A stretch of 64,000 bases of DNA from Glutamicibacter uratoxydans (GTDB lineage: Bacteria > Actinomycetota > Actinomycetes > Actinomycetales > Micrococcaceae), in the NCBI RefSeq assembly GCF_006539925.1, contig NZ_BJNY01000017.1, positions 18,652 through 82,651 of the forward strand. The letters run 5' to 3'. Under the pieces are notes generated by a model. It did not search any database and had not been told where the DNA came from. It worked only from the letters and a program-made list of their open reading frames with translations. A program made the position numbers and the translations under genes. Below are positions 18,118 through 27,240 of this stretch, one piece after another (position 1 is the stretch's first letter; the number at the start of each line of letters is the position of its first letter).

Positions 18118-18648
18118 ATGGACAAATCTGCACAGCTGCCCAAGAGCCGGCACATCTACCGCTCGGCCGGACTGACTGCAGCGGCAGCGGTGATCTTCGG
18201 GGTTTCGCTCAGCGGCTGTGCGGCGCTTCAAGACTATTCAGGTGACACCTGCGACGGCCGCCGCCCGGTGAGCACTTTGGAGCAGGCAGGCAAAGATCTG
18301 GTCAGTGCCGTCTATGCGAACGACAAGGCTGGGGTTTGCCGAGTCATCAATACTTACGCCGGTGATCGCTTGGACGACAAGATGATCGCCGCAACCAAGG
18401 AGATCCTGGTTCACAAGGGCATTACACCCGACAATGTCCGCGTTGTGACCGGTGAGCAGGCCGGTAGCCATATTCCTGCCCAGCTGACTGACGGCAGCGA
18501 TGATCGTTCGCACTGGATCGATGTCGGAGCGACATCGGTGCGAGGCAATGGCTTCACCATTGATCTTCCGACTGAGGTGTTCCCTCCGGAACTTGTCAAT
18601 CAGAACGATCCGTCACCGTCGGCATCATTCGGTGACCCCGAGAGCTAA
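18118..18648 (+). CDS. hypothetical lipoprotein
   Basis: A 176-residue exported lipoprotein. A basic N-terminus, a hydrophobic stretch (LTAAAAVIFGVSLSG) and lipobox LSGC place the modified Cys at 34. After cleavage it would sit on the outer face of the cytoplasmic membrane. The mature part has two further Cys (DTC, GVC) that could form a disulfide. No family is recognised. The start ATG follows GTGGG; a longer frame back to 17995 overlaps the membrane-protein gene and would destroy the signal peptide. Confidence 0.75.
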   Translation: MDKSAQLPKSRHIYRSAGLTAAAAVIFGVSLSGCAALQDYSGDTCDGRRPVSTLEQAGKDLVSAVYANDKAGVCRVINTYAGDRLDDKMIAATKEILVHKGITPDNVRVVTGEQAGSHIPAQLTDGSDDRSHWIDVGATSVRGNGFTIDLPTEVFPPELVNQNDPSPSASFGDPES

Positions 18649-18682
18649 TCGGCACGGTCAGTCTTCACTGACCAAAGCGCAG

Positions 18683-18699
18683 ATTCGTCGCCGACGAAT
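18683..18699. repeat. perfect inverted repeat between convergent genes
   Basis: ATTCGTC and GACGAAT flank a three-base centre (GCC). It lies between the stops of the lipoprotein gene and the leftward gene at 18774. With no T-run on either side it may be a weak bidirectional terminator or a protein-binding site. Confidence 0.35.
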
Positions 18700-18773
18700 G
18701 CCCAGCCGCTACCAGCGTCCATCAAGGATGTATGTGTTCGTCGATCGATGATGGCGGACCGTGAAGAGCATTA

Positions 18774-19763
18774 TCAGTCGGCAGATTTCAGCAGGCGCAG
18801 CCCTGCCGAAAATGACAGCTTCACTCCGGTGCGCTGAGCGATTTCTTCACGGATGATGCGCACCTTGTCCAAGGTTCCCTTTGGCTGGAATTCGCGTGCA
18901 CCCTGCGGAGCATCTGGCGAGACTGCATAGTCCAGTACGGTGCGGCTGATACCCAGGTTCCGCAGCAGCTCGCGCAATTGCGGGATGCCCACGTCAGTCT
19001 GGAGCGCACGCTGCAGCTCGGCGGCGGCCCGCGGGTTGCCTGTGGCTTCCCCGAAGTCTGCGAAGGTTTCATCGACCAGGTCGAACCAGTCGTTCCACAG
19101 GGTCTGCAGCCGCTGCGCTGCGGGGCTGCCTGCAGGGAAGGAAACCAGCGGGGCCATCGTGTCGCTGAATTCGAAGTCCTGGCGCTGTCCACGGGAAAAG
19201 ACCGCCGCATTGATGTCGCCGAATTCCGGGATCAGCCCCACGATGATTCCTGCGTCCTGAGGGAAGCTGAACCGGTGGTAGCGCCGTTCCCCCTCATAGC
19301 GGATGAAGCCGCATCCGTCGGCTTCCCAAAATTTCCAGCGGGCTCCCTTGTCCTTGGCCGCCGCGATCACCATATGTTCGGGGCGCAGCGAAGCCCCGGC
19401 AAAAACCGCCCAGTCCTGGTAGCTGTAGTCGGTGTCGGCCTGTGGCAGAGGCAGCCCGAGAAGGCACTCTTCATTGAAGAACGCCACCGCCGGATTAATG
19501 GCGGACAGCATCTGGGCATCGACCGCCTGGTCAAAGGGACGGGAGGAAACAGTTCCTTGGGCATCGGCAACAAACACGGCGCCTTCCTCGGGACCCGCAA
19601 GGATCAGCTGCACCGAGGTGCTGTTGCTCTGGTAGTTCGGGCCCTCGACAATTCCCACCAGCCCCAGCGGTGCGAACACCTGCTGGACCCTTTGGGCAGC
19701 ATCCGGGACCCTGCCGGTGAATGCCAGTGAAAGTTCGTTGTACTCAAAATCGGAAGCTGACAC
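18774..19763 (-). CDS. hypothetical cytoplasmic protein
   Basis: A 329-residue protein without signal peptide or membrane segment. I do not recognise a family. GTG at 19763 is chosen because AAGGA lies six bases upstream; an upstream ATG at 19826 has no such site and adds a low-complexity Ala/Ser stretch. Aromatic-rich segments stand out (DYSYQDWAVFAG, ARWKFWEADGCGFIRYEGERRYHRF). A C-terminal region (GIPQLRELLRNLGI ... GTLDKVRIIREEIAQRTG) resembles a small helical or HTH-like fold. It lies just downstream of putA on the same strand, separated by a terminator. Confidence 0.7.
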   Translation of the reverse strand: MSASDFEYNELSLAFTGRVPDAAQRVQQVFAPLGLVGIVEGPNYQSNSTSVQLILAGPEEGAVFVADAQGTVSSRPFDQAVDAQMLSAINPAVAFFNEECLLGLPLPQADTDYSYQDWAVFAGASLRPEHMVIAAAKDKGARWKFWEADGCGFIRYEGERRYHRFSFPQDAGIIVGLIPEFGDINAAVFSRGQRQDFEFSDTMAPLVSFPAGSPAAQRLQTLWNDWFDLVDETFADFGEATGNPRAAAELQRALQTDVGIPQLRELLRNLGISRTVLDYAVSPDAPQGAREFQPKGTLDKVRIIREEIAQRTGVKLSFSAGLRLLKSAD

Positions 19764-19871
19764 GCGAATCCTTCTGCTGGCTCTGCTGCTGGTAGTTGAT
19801 GCTGGGGCAGCATCTGCTGCAGCCATCTTATGGCACTGGTGATTACACAGTCTTATCGTCTCGGGCACCAA

Positions 19872-19923
19872 GAAAACCGCGCCCGGCGGGAACTTATTTC
19901 GAAGAAGTCCCTGCCGGGCGCGG
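19872..19923 (-). terminator. Rho-independent terminator of putA
   Basis: Read on the minus strand, CCGCGCCCGGC pairs with GCCGGGCGCGG around an AT-rich loop and is followed by TTTTC. It lies 35 bases beyond the putA stop and separates putA from the gene at 18774. Confidence 0.8.
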
Positions 19924-19957
19924 CCTGTCTTGCTCTGAGAACCGTGAAGTCCTAAGA

Positions 19958-22900
19958 CTAGATCAGTTCATCGCTCAGGTGGTTCGGGGTGCCGAAGCGG
20001 TGAGCGGTGATGGACACTGCCTGCTCGTGCAGGAATGGCAGCAGCTCAACACGGCCGGCGCCGGTCACGTTCGAAGCGTAGATGGCAACATCTGGCTTGC
20101 CGTTGGTGGCTTCTGCAACCTCGGACAGCGAGCCGCCGATCAGGCGGATGCGTGCCGAAGACTGCGGGCCGGTCTTGGCGGCCAGCTTGGCTGCACGCTG
20201 GGCGAATGCAGCTGCATCTTCCTTCACCACGGTGACCGAGTACTCGGCCAGCAGGTTGCGCACGCCGCGAGGCAGCTCGACGTCTGCGGAGAAGACCACG
20301 CGGGAACCGGCGGTCACGCCGGCGGCCAGCACGCGCAGCGCCTCGGCGATGCCGTGGCCGGAGGTGGCTTCCTCGTAGCGCACGGTGACATCCACCGGAC
20401 GGTAGCGGAACACGTTGCGCTCAGCCTGCAGGCCCGAACGGTCCTTGGCCAGGTTGAACTCGTTGTTCCACCACAGCTTGTCGCTGCCCAGGGCGGCCTT
20501 CAGCCATGCGGCATCGGCGTCGTCCAGGTCTGCGGCGTTGATCAGACGGTTGTCGAAGGTGGACAGCGCAGCGGTCTCAGCAACCGGGGCGTCGGTCCAG
20601 GAGCCCATGCCCACCAGGTAGTTCGGGCCGCCGGCCTTGGTGCCTGCGCCGATGGCCGACTTCTTCCAGCCGCCGAATGGCTGGCGCTGCACAATGGCGC
20701 CGGTGATGCCGCGGTTGACGTAGATGTTGCCTGCCTGGATGTTCTCCAGCCAGTAGCCCAGCTCGTCCTTGTCCAGGGAGTGCAGGCCCGAGGTCAGGCC
20801 GTAGTCGATCTCGTTGACCATTTCCACTGCCTCTTCGAGGGTTTCAGCGGTCATGACGCCCAGGATCGGGCCGAAGTACTCGGTCAGGTGGTACTCGCTG
20901 CCGCGCTTCACGCCGTAGCGTACGCCTGGGGAGTACAGCTTGCCCGAATCGTCCAGCTGCTTTGGCTCAAGAGCCCAGCGCTCGCCGGCGCCCAGGGTGG
21001 TCAGGCCGCGCTTGAGCTTCTCGCCCGGCTCGCCGATCAATGGGCCCATCTGGGACTCTGGGTTCCATGGGTAGCCCACGCGCAGCGACTTGACCGCGTC
21101 GATCAGCTGGTTGTTGAAGCGGCGGGAGTCAGCCACCGAGCCGACCAGCACGACCAGCGAGGAGGCCGAGCACTTCTGGCCTGCGTGGCCGAAGGCGGAC
21201 TGCACCACATCCTTGGCAGCCAGGTCAAGGTCGGCGTGAGGGGTCACGATGATCGCGTTCTTGCCGGAGGTCTCTGCCAGCAGCGGCAGGTCCTTGCGGA
21301 AGGAGCGGAACAGCTCAGCGGTCTCGTAGCCGCCGGTCAGGATCAGGCGGTCGACGCGTGGGTCGGAGACCAGCTGGGTGCCCAGCTCGCGCTCGCCCAC
21401 GAAGACCAGCTGCAGCACGTCCTTCGGCACGCCGGCGTCCCACAGGCACTGGACCATCACTGCGCCCACGCGGGCCGCCTGGCCTGCAGGCTTGATGATC
21501 ACTGCTGAGCCTGCCGCCAGGGCGGAGAGGGTGGAGCCTGCAGGGATGGCCATTGGGAAGTTCCATGGCGGGGTGACCACGGTCAGCTTGGAAGGAACGA
21601 ACTTGGCGCCGTCAACGGTGTCCAGTTCGCGGCCCAGGCCTGCGTAGTAGTGGGCAAAGTCGATGGCCTCGGAGACCTCAACGTCGCCTTGGTCGATGGT
21701 CTTGCCGCACTCGGAGCCCAGCACCTCAAGCAGGGTGGCGCGGCGCTCTTCGAAGAGCTGGCCGGCGCGGTGCAGGATTTCTGCACGCTTGGCCGAACCC
21801 AGTGCCTGCCAGTCGGCGGCGGCGTCAACGCCCATGGCGATGGCTTCATCCAGCTCGCCGGAGGCGGTGATGGTGTAGGAGGAGACCAGGTCCTTGCCCA
21901 GGGTGGAATCCTGCATCTTGGCAAGGATCTCGCGGCCCCATTCGCGGTTGTTCTTCAGGTCCGGATCGGTGTCCGGGGTGTTGAAGAAGCTGCCGGTGCC
22001 CTCGATCAGGGATTCGATCTTGCCGGCCAGCGCCGGATCTTCCACCTGGCGGTTCTGCACGCGGTGCGGGCCCGGAACGGTGTTGGTCATGGCTTCCAGG
22101 GAGGCCAGGAAGCGGTTCTTCTCGCGCTGGAACAGGGCTTCGTTCTTCTCCAGCTCGAAGACTGCAGACATGAAGTTTTCCTGGCTGGCGCCCTCTTCGA
22201 GGCGGCGGATCAGGTAGGCGATGGCCACGTCGAATTCTTCAGGGTGCACTACCGGGGTGTAGAGCAGCAGCTCGCCGACCTCGCGGCGCACCGCCTCGGC
22301 CTGGCCGGTGGCCATGCCCAGCAGCATCTCAAACTCGATGCCTTCGGTGACGTTGCGGGACTTGGCCAGCAGCCAGGCCAGCGCCACGTCGAACAGGTTG
22401 TGGCCTGCCACGCCGATGCGCACGTTCTTCACGTGCTCTGGGCGCAGCGAGTAGTCGATGACCATCTTGTAGCTGGTATCGGAATCCTGCTTGGAGTGCC
22501 AGGTAGCCAGCGGCCAGCCGTGGATGTCGGCTTCCATGGTTTCCATTGGCAGGTTTGCGCCCTTGACGACGCGGACCTTGATCGGTGCGCCGCCGTCGGC
22601 AACGCGGGCCGCGGAGAATTCCTGCAGCTGGATCATGGCGCCCAGGGCGTCCGGCAGGTAGGCCTGCAGCACGATGCCTGCTGACAGGTTCTTGAATTCA
22701 GGCATGGACAGGATCTTGGTGAAGACCGCGATGGTCAGCTCCAGGTCCTTGTACTCTTCCATGTCAAGGTTGATGAACTTCTTCTTAGGCCCCTTGTTGG
22801 CCAGCTCGTAGAGCGGCTTGAGCTTCTCAACAATGTGCTCCACAGCTTCGTCGAAGGCCCAGTGGTTGTGCGGGGCCACGGTGGAGGAGACCTTGATGGA

Positions 22901-23476
22901 GACGTAGTCCACGTCGTCGCGGGCCAAGAGCTTGGTGGTGCCGTCCAAGCGGCGGGCTGCTTCGCCCTGGCCCAGGATGGCCTCGCCCAGCAGGTTCACG
23001 TTCAGGTTGACGCCTTCGCGCTTGATCTTGTTGATCGCGCCGCCCAGCTTTGCATCGGAGGCGTCGATGATCAGGTGGCCGACCATCTCACGCAGCACCT
23101 TGCGGGCGATCGGTACGACGACCTGAGGCACGATCGGCGCCATGAAGCCGCCCAGGCCCACAGCCTTGCGCATGTACCACGGCAAGAAGGAAGGAACCTT
23201 AGGCGCCAGTGCCTTCAGGTTCGCTGCTGCAACGTTCAAATCCTCGGGGCGGATCACGCCGTCGACGAAGCCTACGGTGAAGTCAAGGCCGTTGGGATCC
23301 TTCAGCACGCCTGCCAGTCGGGCTGCGGAGGCGTCGGTAGGGAATTGCGCTGCCTCGGTGAGCCAGCGGCGAACCAGCTTGATGACGTCGTCGGCAAGTT
23401 CCGCCGGGGTAGTCAATGCGTTGCCGGCGGCGTCAACTGCCGGCGGCACAATGTGCTGGGTGTTGATGGAAGACAC
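19958..23476 (-). CDS. putA: bifunctional proline dehydrogenase / glutamate-semialdehyde dehydrogenase
   Basis: A 1172-residue enzyme converting proline to glutamate in two steps. The FAD-dependent proline dehydrogenase barrel covers about residues 100-450 (FINLDMEEYKDLELT, GIVLQAYLPDALG, RVVKGANLPMETM, YSLRPEHVKNVRIGVAGHN). The NAD-dependent aldehyde dehydrogenase domain covers about 530-1010, with TPPWNFPMAIP, GGYETAELF, ETSGKNAIIV (general-base Glu) and GQKCSASS with catalytic Cys769. A C-terminal extension of about 150 residues follows. No ribbon-helix-helix DNA-binding domain is present at the N-terminus, so it is not a self-repressing trifunctional PutA. A LysR gene is divergent, and putP follows that regulator. 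Confidence 0.96.
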   Translation of the reverse strand: MSSINTQHIVPPAVDAAGNALTTPAELADDVIKLVRRWLTEAAQFPTDASAARLAGVLKDPNGLDFTVGFVDGVIRPEDLNVAAANLKALAPKVPSFLPWYMRKAVGLGGFMAPIVPQVVVPIARKVLREMVGHLIIDASDAKLGGAINKIKREGVNLNVNLLGEAILGQGEAARRLDGTTKLLARDDVDYVSIKVSSTVAPHNHWAFDEAVEHIVEKLKPLYELANKGPKKKFINLDMEEYKDLELTIAVFTKILSMPEFKNLSAGIVLQAYLPDALGAMIQLQEFSAARVADGGAPIKVRVVKGANLPMETMEADIHGWPLATWHSKQDSDTSYKMVIDYSLRPEHVKNVRIGVAGHNLFDVALAWLLAKSRNVTEGIEFEMLLGMATGQAEAVRREVGELLLYTPVVHPEEFDVAIAYLIRRLEEGASQENFMSAVFELEKNEALFQREKNRFLASLEAMTNTVPGPHRVQNRQVEDPALAGKIESLIEGTGSFFNTPDTDPDLKNNREWGREILAKMQDSTLGKDLVSSYTITASGELDEAIAMGVDAAADWQALGSAKRAEILHRAGQLFEERRATLLEVLGSECGKTIDQGDVEVSEAIDFAHYYAGLGRELDTVDGAKFVPSKLTVVTPPWNFPMAIPAGSTLSALAAGSAVIIKPAGQAARVGAVMVQCLWDAGVPKDVLQLVFVGERELGTQLVSDPRVDRLILTGGYETAELFRSFRKDLPLLAETSGKNAIIVTPHADLDLAAKDVVQSAFGHAGQKCSASSLVVLVGSVADSRRFNNQLIDAVKSLRVGYPWNPESQMGPLIGEPGEKLKRGLTTLGAGERWALEPKQLDDSGKLYSPGVRYGVKRGSEYHLTEYFGPILGVMTAETLEEAVEMVNEIDYGLTSGLHSLDKDELGYWLENIQAGNIYVNRGITGAIVQRQPFGGWKKSAIGAGTKAGGPNYLVGMGSWTDAPVAETAALSTFDNRLINAADLDDADAAWLKAALGSDKLWWNNEFNLAKDRSGLQAERNVFRYRPVDVTVRYEEATSGHGIAEALRVLAAGVTAGSRVVFSADVELPRGVRNLLAEYSVTVVKEDAAAFAQRAAKLAAKTGPQSSARIRLIGGSLSEVAEATNGKPDVAIYASNVTGAGRVELLPFLHEQAVSITAHRFGTPNHLSDELI

Positions 23477-23636
23477 TTAGTGGTCCCTTCGATGCAGTTC
23501 GTACATTTGTTGGGTTCGGCACCGAACGCTCATGTCGTTTTGGGCTGTGCAGGCGGCCGACTCTCGACAAGAATCACGCGCCACGCGAAGCTGTGTGCAA
23601 CATTGAGTATGACCCTTTTATGTGTTAAGCAAAAGT

Positions 23637-23666
23637 GAACAAAACCGAAGAATTTTGTTCGGTTTT
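23637..23666. promoter_or_regulatory. overlapping inverted repeats, probable put operator
   Basis: GAACAAAA (23637-23644) pairs with TTTTGTTC (23653-23660), and AAAACCGAA (23641-23649) pairs with TTCGGTTTT (23658-23666). Each has an 8-base spacer and the two interlock. The site lies between divergent putA and the LysR gene, where LysR proteins bind sites of this shape. TATTCT (23674-23679) just downstream could be the -10 of the regulator gene. Confidence 0.65.
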
Positions 23667-23717
23667 CCTAATGTATTCTGATTCTGTCCACACCACCGAT
23701 GAAACGGGCGGCAAACC

Positions 23718-24653
23718 ATGCTTGAACTGCGCCGATTAAGGCTCCTTCGCGAACTGAGCATCCGCGGCACGATCGCCGAAGTTGCCGACGTGCTCAGCTA
23801 CTCGCCCTCCTCCGTCTCCCAGCAGCTGAGCCAGCTAGAAGCGGAGGCCGGAGTGGAGCTGTTGCGCCGCACCGGGCGCACCCTGCAGCTGACCCCGCAG
23901 GCTCAGGTCCTGGTGGCGCACACCGAGGAGCTGCTCGGCTCCATGGAGCGCGCCGAAGCCGCCCTGGCCGCCACCCTGTCCACCGTGGCCGGCACCGTAC
24001 GGCTGGCAGTTTTCCAGACCGCCATGCTCGCCATCATGCCCCCGGTGCTGCGCGAGCTGCGCGCCACCTACCCGAACCTGCGGGTGGAGATGAGCCAGCA
24101 GGAGCCGGCCGAGGCGCTGCATGAAACCTCCAGCCGCAACTTCGATTTGGTGGTGGCCGAACAGTACCCGGGCCACGCCGCCCCGCACTATGAAAACCTC
24201 GACCGACGTGTGCTGACCCATGATTCAATCCGCCTGGCCCTGCCGCTTAAGGGCGGGGTGGGCAATGCTGAATTCGACCGCGTCACCGCCCTGGAGCACG
24301 CCGCCAACCTGCCTTGGGTGGTGGAGCCTGAGGGCGCGGCCAGCCGACACTTCGCCGAGCAGTCAGCCAGGCTAGCAGGCTTCGAGCCGGACCTGCGCTA
24401 TGAGACCGCCGACCTGCAGGCCCACGCCCAGCTGGTGGCCACCGGCAACGCGGTGGCGCTGCTGCCAGATCTGGTGCTGCGCGACGAGGCCAGCGGCCTG
24501 CGCGCAGTAGACCTGCCCGGCGCCCCGGTGCGCACCATCTTCACCGCCATGCGCCACTCCTCGGCCCAGTCCCCCGCCATCCAAGCGGTGCGCTCGATGC
24601 TGCACCAGCAGCCGGGAATGAGCGATGCGGGCAAGATTCCCGCCAAGCATTAG
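23718..24653 (+). CDS. LysR-family regulator, probable proline-utilisation regulator
   Basis: A 311-residue LysR protein with an N-terminal winged HTH (LRRLRLLRELSIRGTIAEVADVLSYSPSSVSQQLSQLE) and an effector-binding domain from about residue 90 (VRLAVFQTAMLAIMPPVLREL). GNAVALLPDLVLR lies near 250. It is divergent from putA, shares an operator-bearing intergenic region with it and precedes putP. Control of proline catabolism by proline or a derivative is therefore inferred. GGGCGG precedes the ATG. Confidence 0.88.
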   Translation: MLELRRLRLLRELSIRGTIAEVADVLSYSPSSVSQQLSQLEAEAGVELLRRTGRTLQLTPQAQVLVAHTEELLGSMERAEAALAATLSTVAGTVRLAVFQTAMLAIMPPVLRELRATYPNLRVEMSQQEPAEALHETSSRNFDLVVAEQYPGHAAPHYENLDRRVLTHDSIRLALPLKGGVGNAEFDRVTALEHAANLPWVVEPEGAASRHFAEQSARLAGFEPDLRYETADLQAHAQLVATGNAVALLPDLVLRDEASGLRAVDLPGAPVRTIFTAMRHSSAQSPAIQAVRSMLHQQPGMSDAGKIPAKH

Positions 24654-24792
24654 TTTGGTCACAAAATGGTAACGGCGAGCTGAACGGTGCACGACAAACC
24701 CGAGATTTAGTGCAATAGTGGTGACTCGCACCACAAGACCCCGCGCCCCGTCTGTTCATCACGCCGGCGGGCACAATCGGTTATGAGGAAAA

Positions 24793-26298
24793 ATGTCCGA
24801 TCAGACTTTTCAGATCATTGCGATCGTCATATACATGTGCGGCATGCTGGGCATCGGCTATGTGGCATACCGCCGCACGAACAACATTGACGACTACATG
24901 CTGGCAGACCGCGGCCTGAAGCCATGGGTCGCCGCACTGTCCGCCGGCGCATCAGACATGTCGGGCTGGCTGCTCATGGGCCTTCCCGGAGCCATCTACC
25001 TCGGCGGCATGCACGAGGCATGGATCGCCATCGGCCTGCTCATCGGCGCCTGGCTGAACTGGAAGTTCGTTGCCCCGCGCCTGCGCTCCTACACGGCGAT
25101 CGCCCAGAACGCGATCACCGTCCCCTCCTTCTTTGAAAAGCGCCTAAAGGACAAGTCGCACCTGCTGCGCATCGCCTCCGCGCTGATCATCCTGGTGTTC
25201 TTCACCTTCTACGTCTCCTCCGGCATGGTGGCCGCGGGCAAGTTCTTCGAGTCCACCTTCGGCTGGCAGTACATGGCAGGCCTGGTCTTCGTTGCAGGCA
25301 TCACCCTGCTGTACACCCTGTTCGGCGGCTTTCTGGGCGCCTCGCTGACCGATATGGTCCAAGGCATCTTGATGTTCGCGGCCCTGGTTGCCGTGCCGAT
25401 CGTCGCCATCACTCAGGTGGGCGACATCTCCACCCTGGGCGAGCGCATCACCAATGCCAACCCTGCTGCCTTCAACCTGTTCTCCTCCTTCGAGACCAAC
25501 AGCGCAGGCCTTGCCATCGTCGCGATCTTCTCCACCGCAGCCTGGGGCTTCGGCTACTTCGGCCAGCCGCACATCATCGTGCGCTTCATGGCGCTGCGCA
25601 CCCCGGCTGAGGCCAAGAGCGCCCGCCGCATCGGCATCGGCTGGATGTTCCTGACCACCTTCGGCGCCGTGTGCACCGCGCTGATCGGCATCGCCTACTT
25701 CGCCGCTGATCCGCTGGGCAAGGACCGCAGCGAAACCGTGTTCCTGCTGCTGAGCCAGATCTTCTTCCACCCATTCGTTGCGGGCCTGGTGCTGGCAGCG
25801 GTGCTGGCAGCCATCATGTCCACCATGTCTTCACAGCTGATCGTCTGCTCCTCGGCGCTGATCGAGGACCTGTACAACATCTCCGGCCGCAAGGCTTCGC
25901 CGAAGATGCTGATCACCCTCAGCCGCACCGGCGTGCTGACCATCGCAGTGATCGCGCTGCTGCTGGCGCTGAACCCCGACTCCTCGATCCTCGACCTGGT
26001 GGCCTTCGCCTGGGCTGGCTTCGGCGGCGCCTTCGGCCCGATCGTGCTGCTGAGCCTGTACTGGCGCAAGCTGACCGCAGTCGGCGCCTTCGCCGGCATG
26101 GTCACCGGCGCAGTCGTGGTCTTCGTCTGGGGCAACATCGACGTGCTGTCGAGCGCCATGTACGAGATCGTTCCGGGCTTCGCCCTGAACCTGCTGGTTG
26201 CCTGGGCTGTCTCCCGTGCCACCTTCAAGCACAACGACACCATCCAGAACGAATTCACCGAGATGGAGCAGGAGGTCGGCGCGAAGGTCACCGCCTAA
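24793..26298 (+). CDS. putP: sodium/proline symporter
   Basis: A 501-residue solute:sodium symporter with about 13 membrane segments. The SSF signatures are visible: GMLGIGYVAYRRTNNIDDYMLADRGLKPWVAALSAGASDMSGWLLMGLPG near the N-terminus, the segment GYFGQPHIIVRFMALRT and the STMSSQLIVCSSALIEDL helix. These match PutP closely, including the ASDMSGWLL sodium/proline site region. It imports proline for PutA. GAGGAAAA precedes the ATG, and a strong terminator follows the stop. Confidence 0.94.
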   Translation: MSDQTFQIIAIVIYMCGMLGIGYVAYRRTNNIDDYMLADRGLKPWVAALSAGASDMSGWLLMGLPGAIYLGGMHEAWIAIGLLIGAWLNWKFVAPRLRSYTAIAQNAITVPSFFEKRLKDKSHLLRIASALIILVFFTFYVSSGMVAAGKFFESTFGWQYMAGLVFVAGITLLYTLFGGFLGASLTDMVQGILMFAALVAVPIVAITQVGDISTLGERITNANPAAFNLFSSFETNSAGLAIVAIFSTAAWGFGYFGQPHIIVRFMALRTPAEAKSARRIGIGWMFLTTFGAVCTALIGIAYFAADPLGKDRSETVFLLLSQIFFHPFVAGLVLAAVLAAIMSTMSSQLIVCSSALIEDLYNISGRKASPKMLITLSRTGVLTIAVIALLLALNPDSSILDLVAFAWAGFGGAFGPIVLLSLYWRKLTAVGAFAGMVTGAVVVFVWGNIDVLSSAMYEIVPGFALNLLVAWAVSRATFKHNDTIQNEFTEMEQEVGAKVTA

Positions 26299-26321
26299 GC
26301 ACCTACCTGCTGAAGTCACTG

Positions 26322-26355
26322 AACTCCCGTCGCCCCAAAGGGCGGCGGGAGTTTT
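26322..26355 (+). terminator. Rho-independent terminator of putP
   Basis: AACTCCCGTCGCC and GGCGGCGGGAGTT form a long GC-rich stem around a short CCAAAG-type loop, followed by TTTT. It lies 23 bases after the putP stop. Confidence 0.9.
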
Positions 26356-26356
26356 G

Positions 26357-27025
26357 CTATGTCCACAGGAATTCAAGCATCGTCTGTGCCTGGTTCAGCG
26401 AGCCGAATACCGCGTCGGCCCCCGCCTGCTGAAGCTGCTGCGCAGTGTAGTTGCCGGTGGCCACACCCAGGGACCTGGCGCCGAACTGTCTGGCCGGCGG
26501 GAAAATCCTGCTGGTATTTTCCGCGCGCGGCGCGCAGCGAGCCGTCGACCAAATCTGCGCGCACCTCATGCTCGTCTCCGTAGACCGCGAGGTCCAGATC
26601 CACATATGCTCCGGCGCGGATCTGGGAGACTTCGGCTTCGCCTATGGTGCGCAGGTTGCCGGTGAGCACCGACTGGATCAGCCACTCCTGCGCTGCAAAG
26701 AGCTTGAGCGCATCCAGCGCCCCAGGTAGCGCCGTACCTCCATAGGCGGCGAATTCATGTTCGTGCTCCCGCGCATACTTGCAGGCCACACGCTAAAGCC
26801 GCTGCAGCAGATGCTCCTTTCCAGGTGCCGCACGCTGCATGTGCTCTCGCAAAATCGAGGCATCAGTACGCCCGCAAAAATCTATGCCTTGCGGAGTATC
26901 TATCCCGAAGAGCTCGGCAAAGGCCGCGTGCATGGCGCGGCGGCCTAGGCCGGTAAGGTTCAGCAGCGTCTGGTCAGCGCCCAATCAAGATCCCGAAGAA
27001 TGAGCAGCGGAGCCGGACTCAACAT
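26357..27025 (-). pseudogene. broken HAD-superfamily phosphatase gene
   Basis: Pieces of one HAD phosphatase (about 220 residues) are found in order but in different frames. From ATG 27025 the reading gives MLSPAPLLILRDLDWALT (motif I, normally DxDxT). A frameshift then leads to LLNLTGLGRRAMHAAFAELFGIDTPQGIDF. A TAG at 26793-26795 interrupts the frame, which continues with ALPGALDALKLFAAQ and SVLTGNLRTIGEAE. Near 26491 the segment that should carry motif IV (GDTxxD) is missing. The end, GARSLGVATGNYTAQQLQQAGADAVFGSL, is in yet another frame. Two frameshifts, one nonsense codon and loss of a catalytic motif make it non-functional as a phosphatase. Confidence 0.85.
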
Positions 27026-27240
27026 TTGCCGCCTCGGCTTATACAACAAAAGCTCAGGCTAACCAAGGATTCACTAACGCACCCACAGCGTGCACAAGTA
27101 TGCCTTTTTACCCACCTCAGAACACGTTTTCGTAACACTTGCGCGCACAGACTGTGGCGTACGTCTCAAAGATGCAATGCGTAGTAGCTTTGGGGTAAGT
27201 TCTCGAAAACTCGCTTCGAACTCATCTAGGGGGATTCACA

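Noticed and set aside
19796..21508. 570-codon open frame on the plus strand opposite putA
   Set aside because: It lies antisense to the well-supported putA reading frame. Its translation is a run of Gly, Gln, Val and Ala without any domain, as expected from a GC-rich shadow frame.
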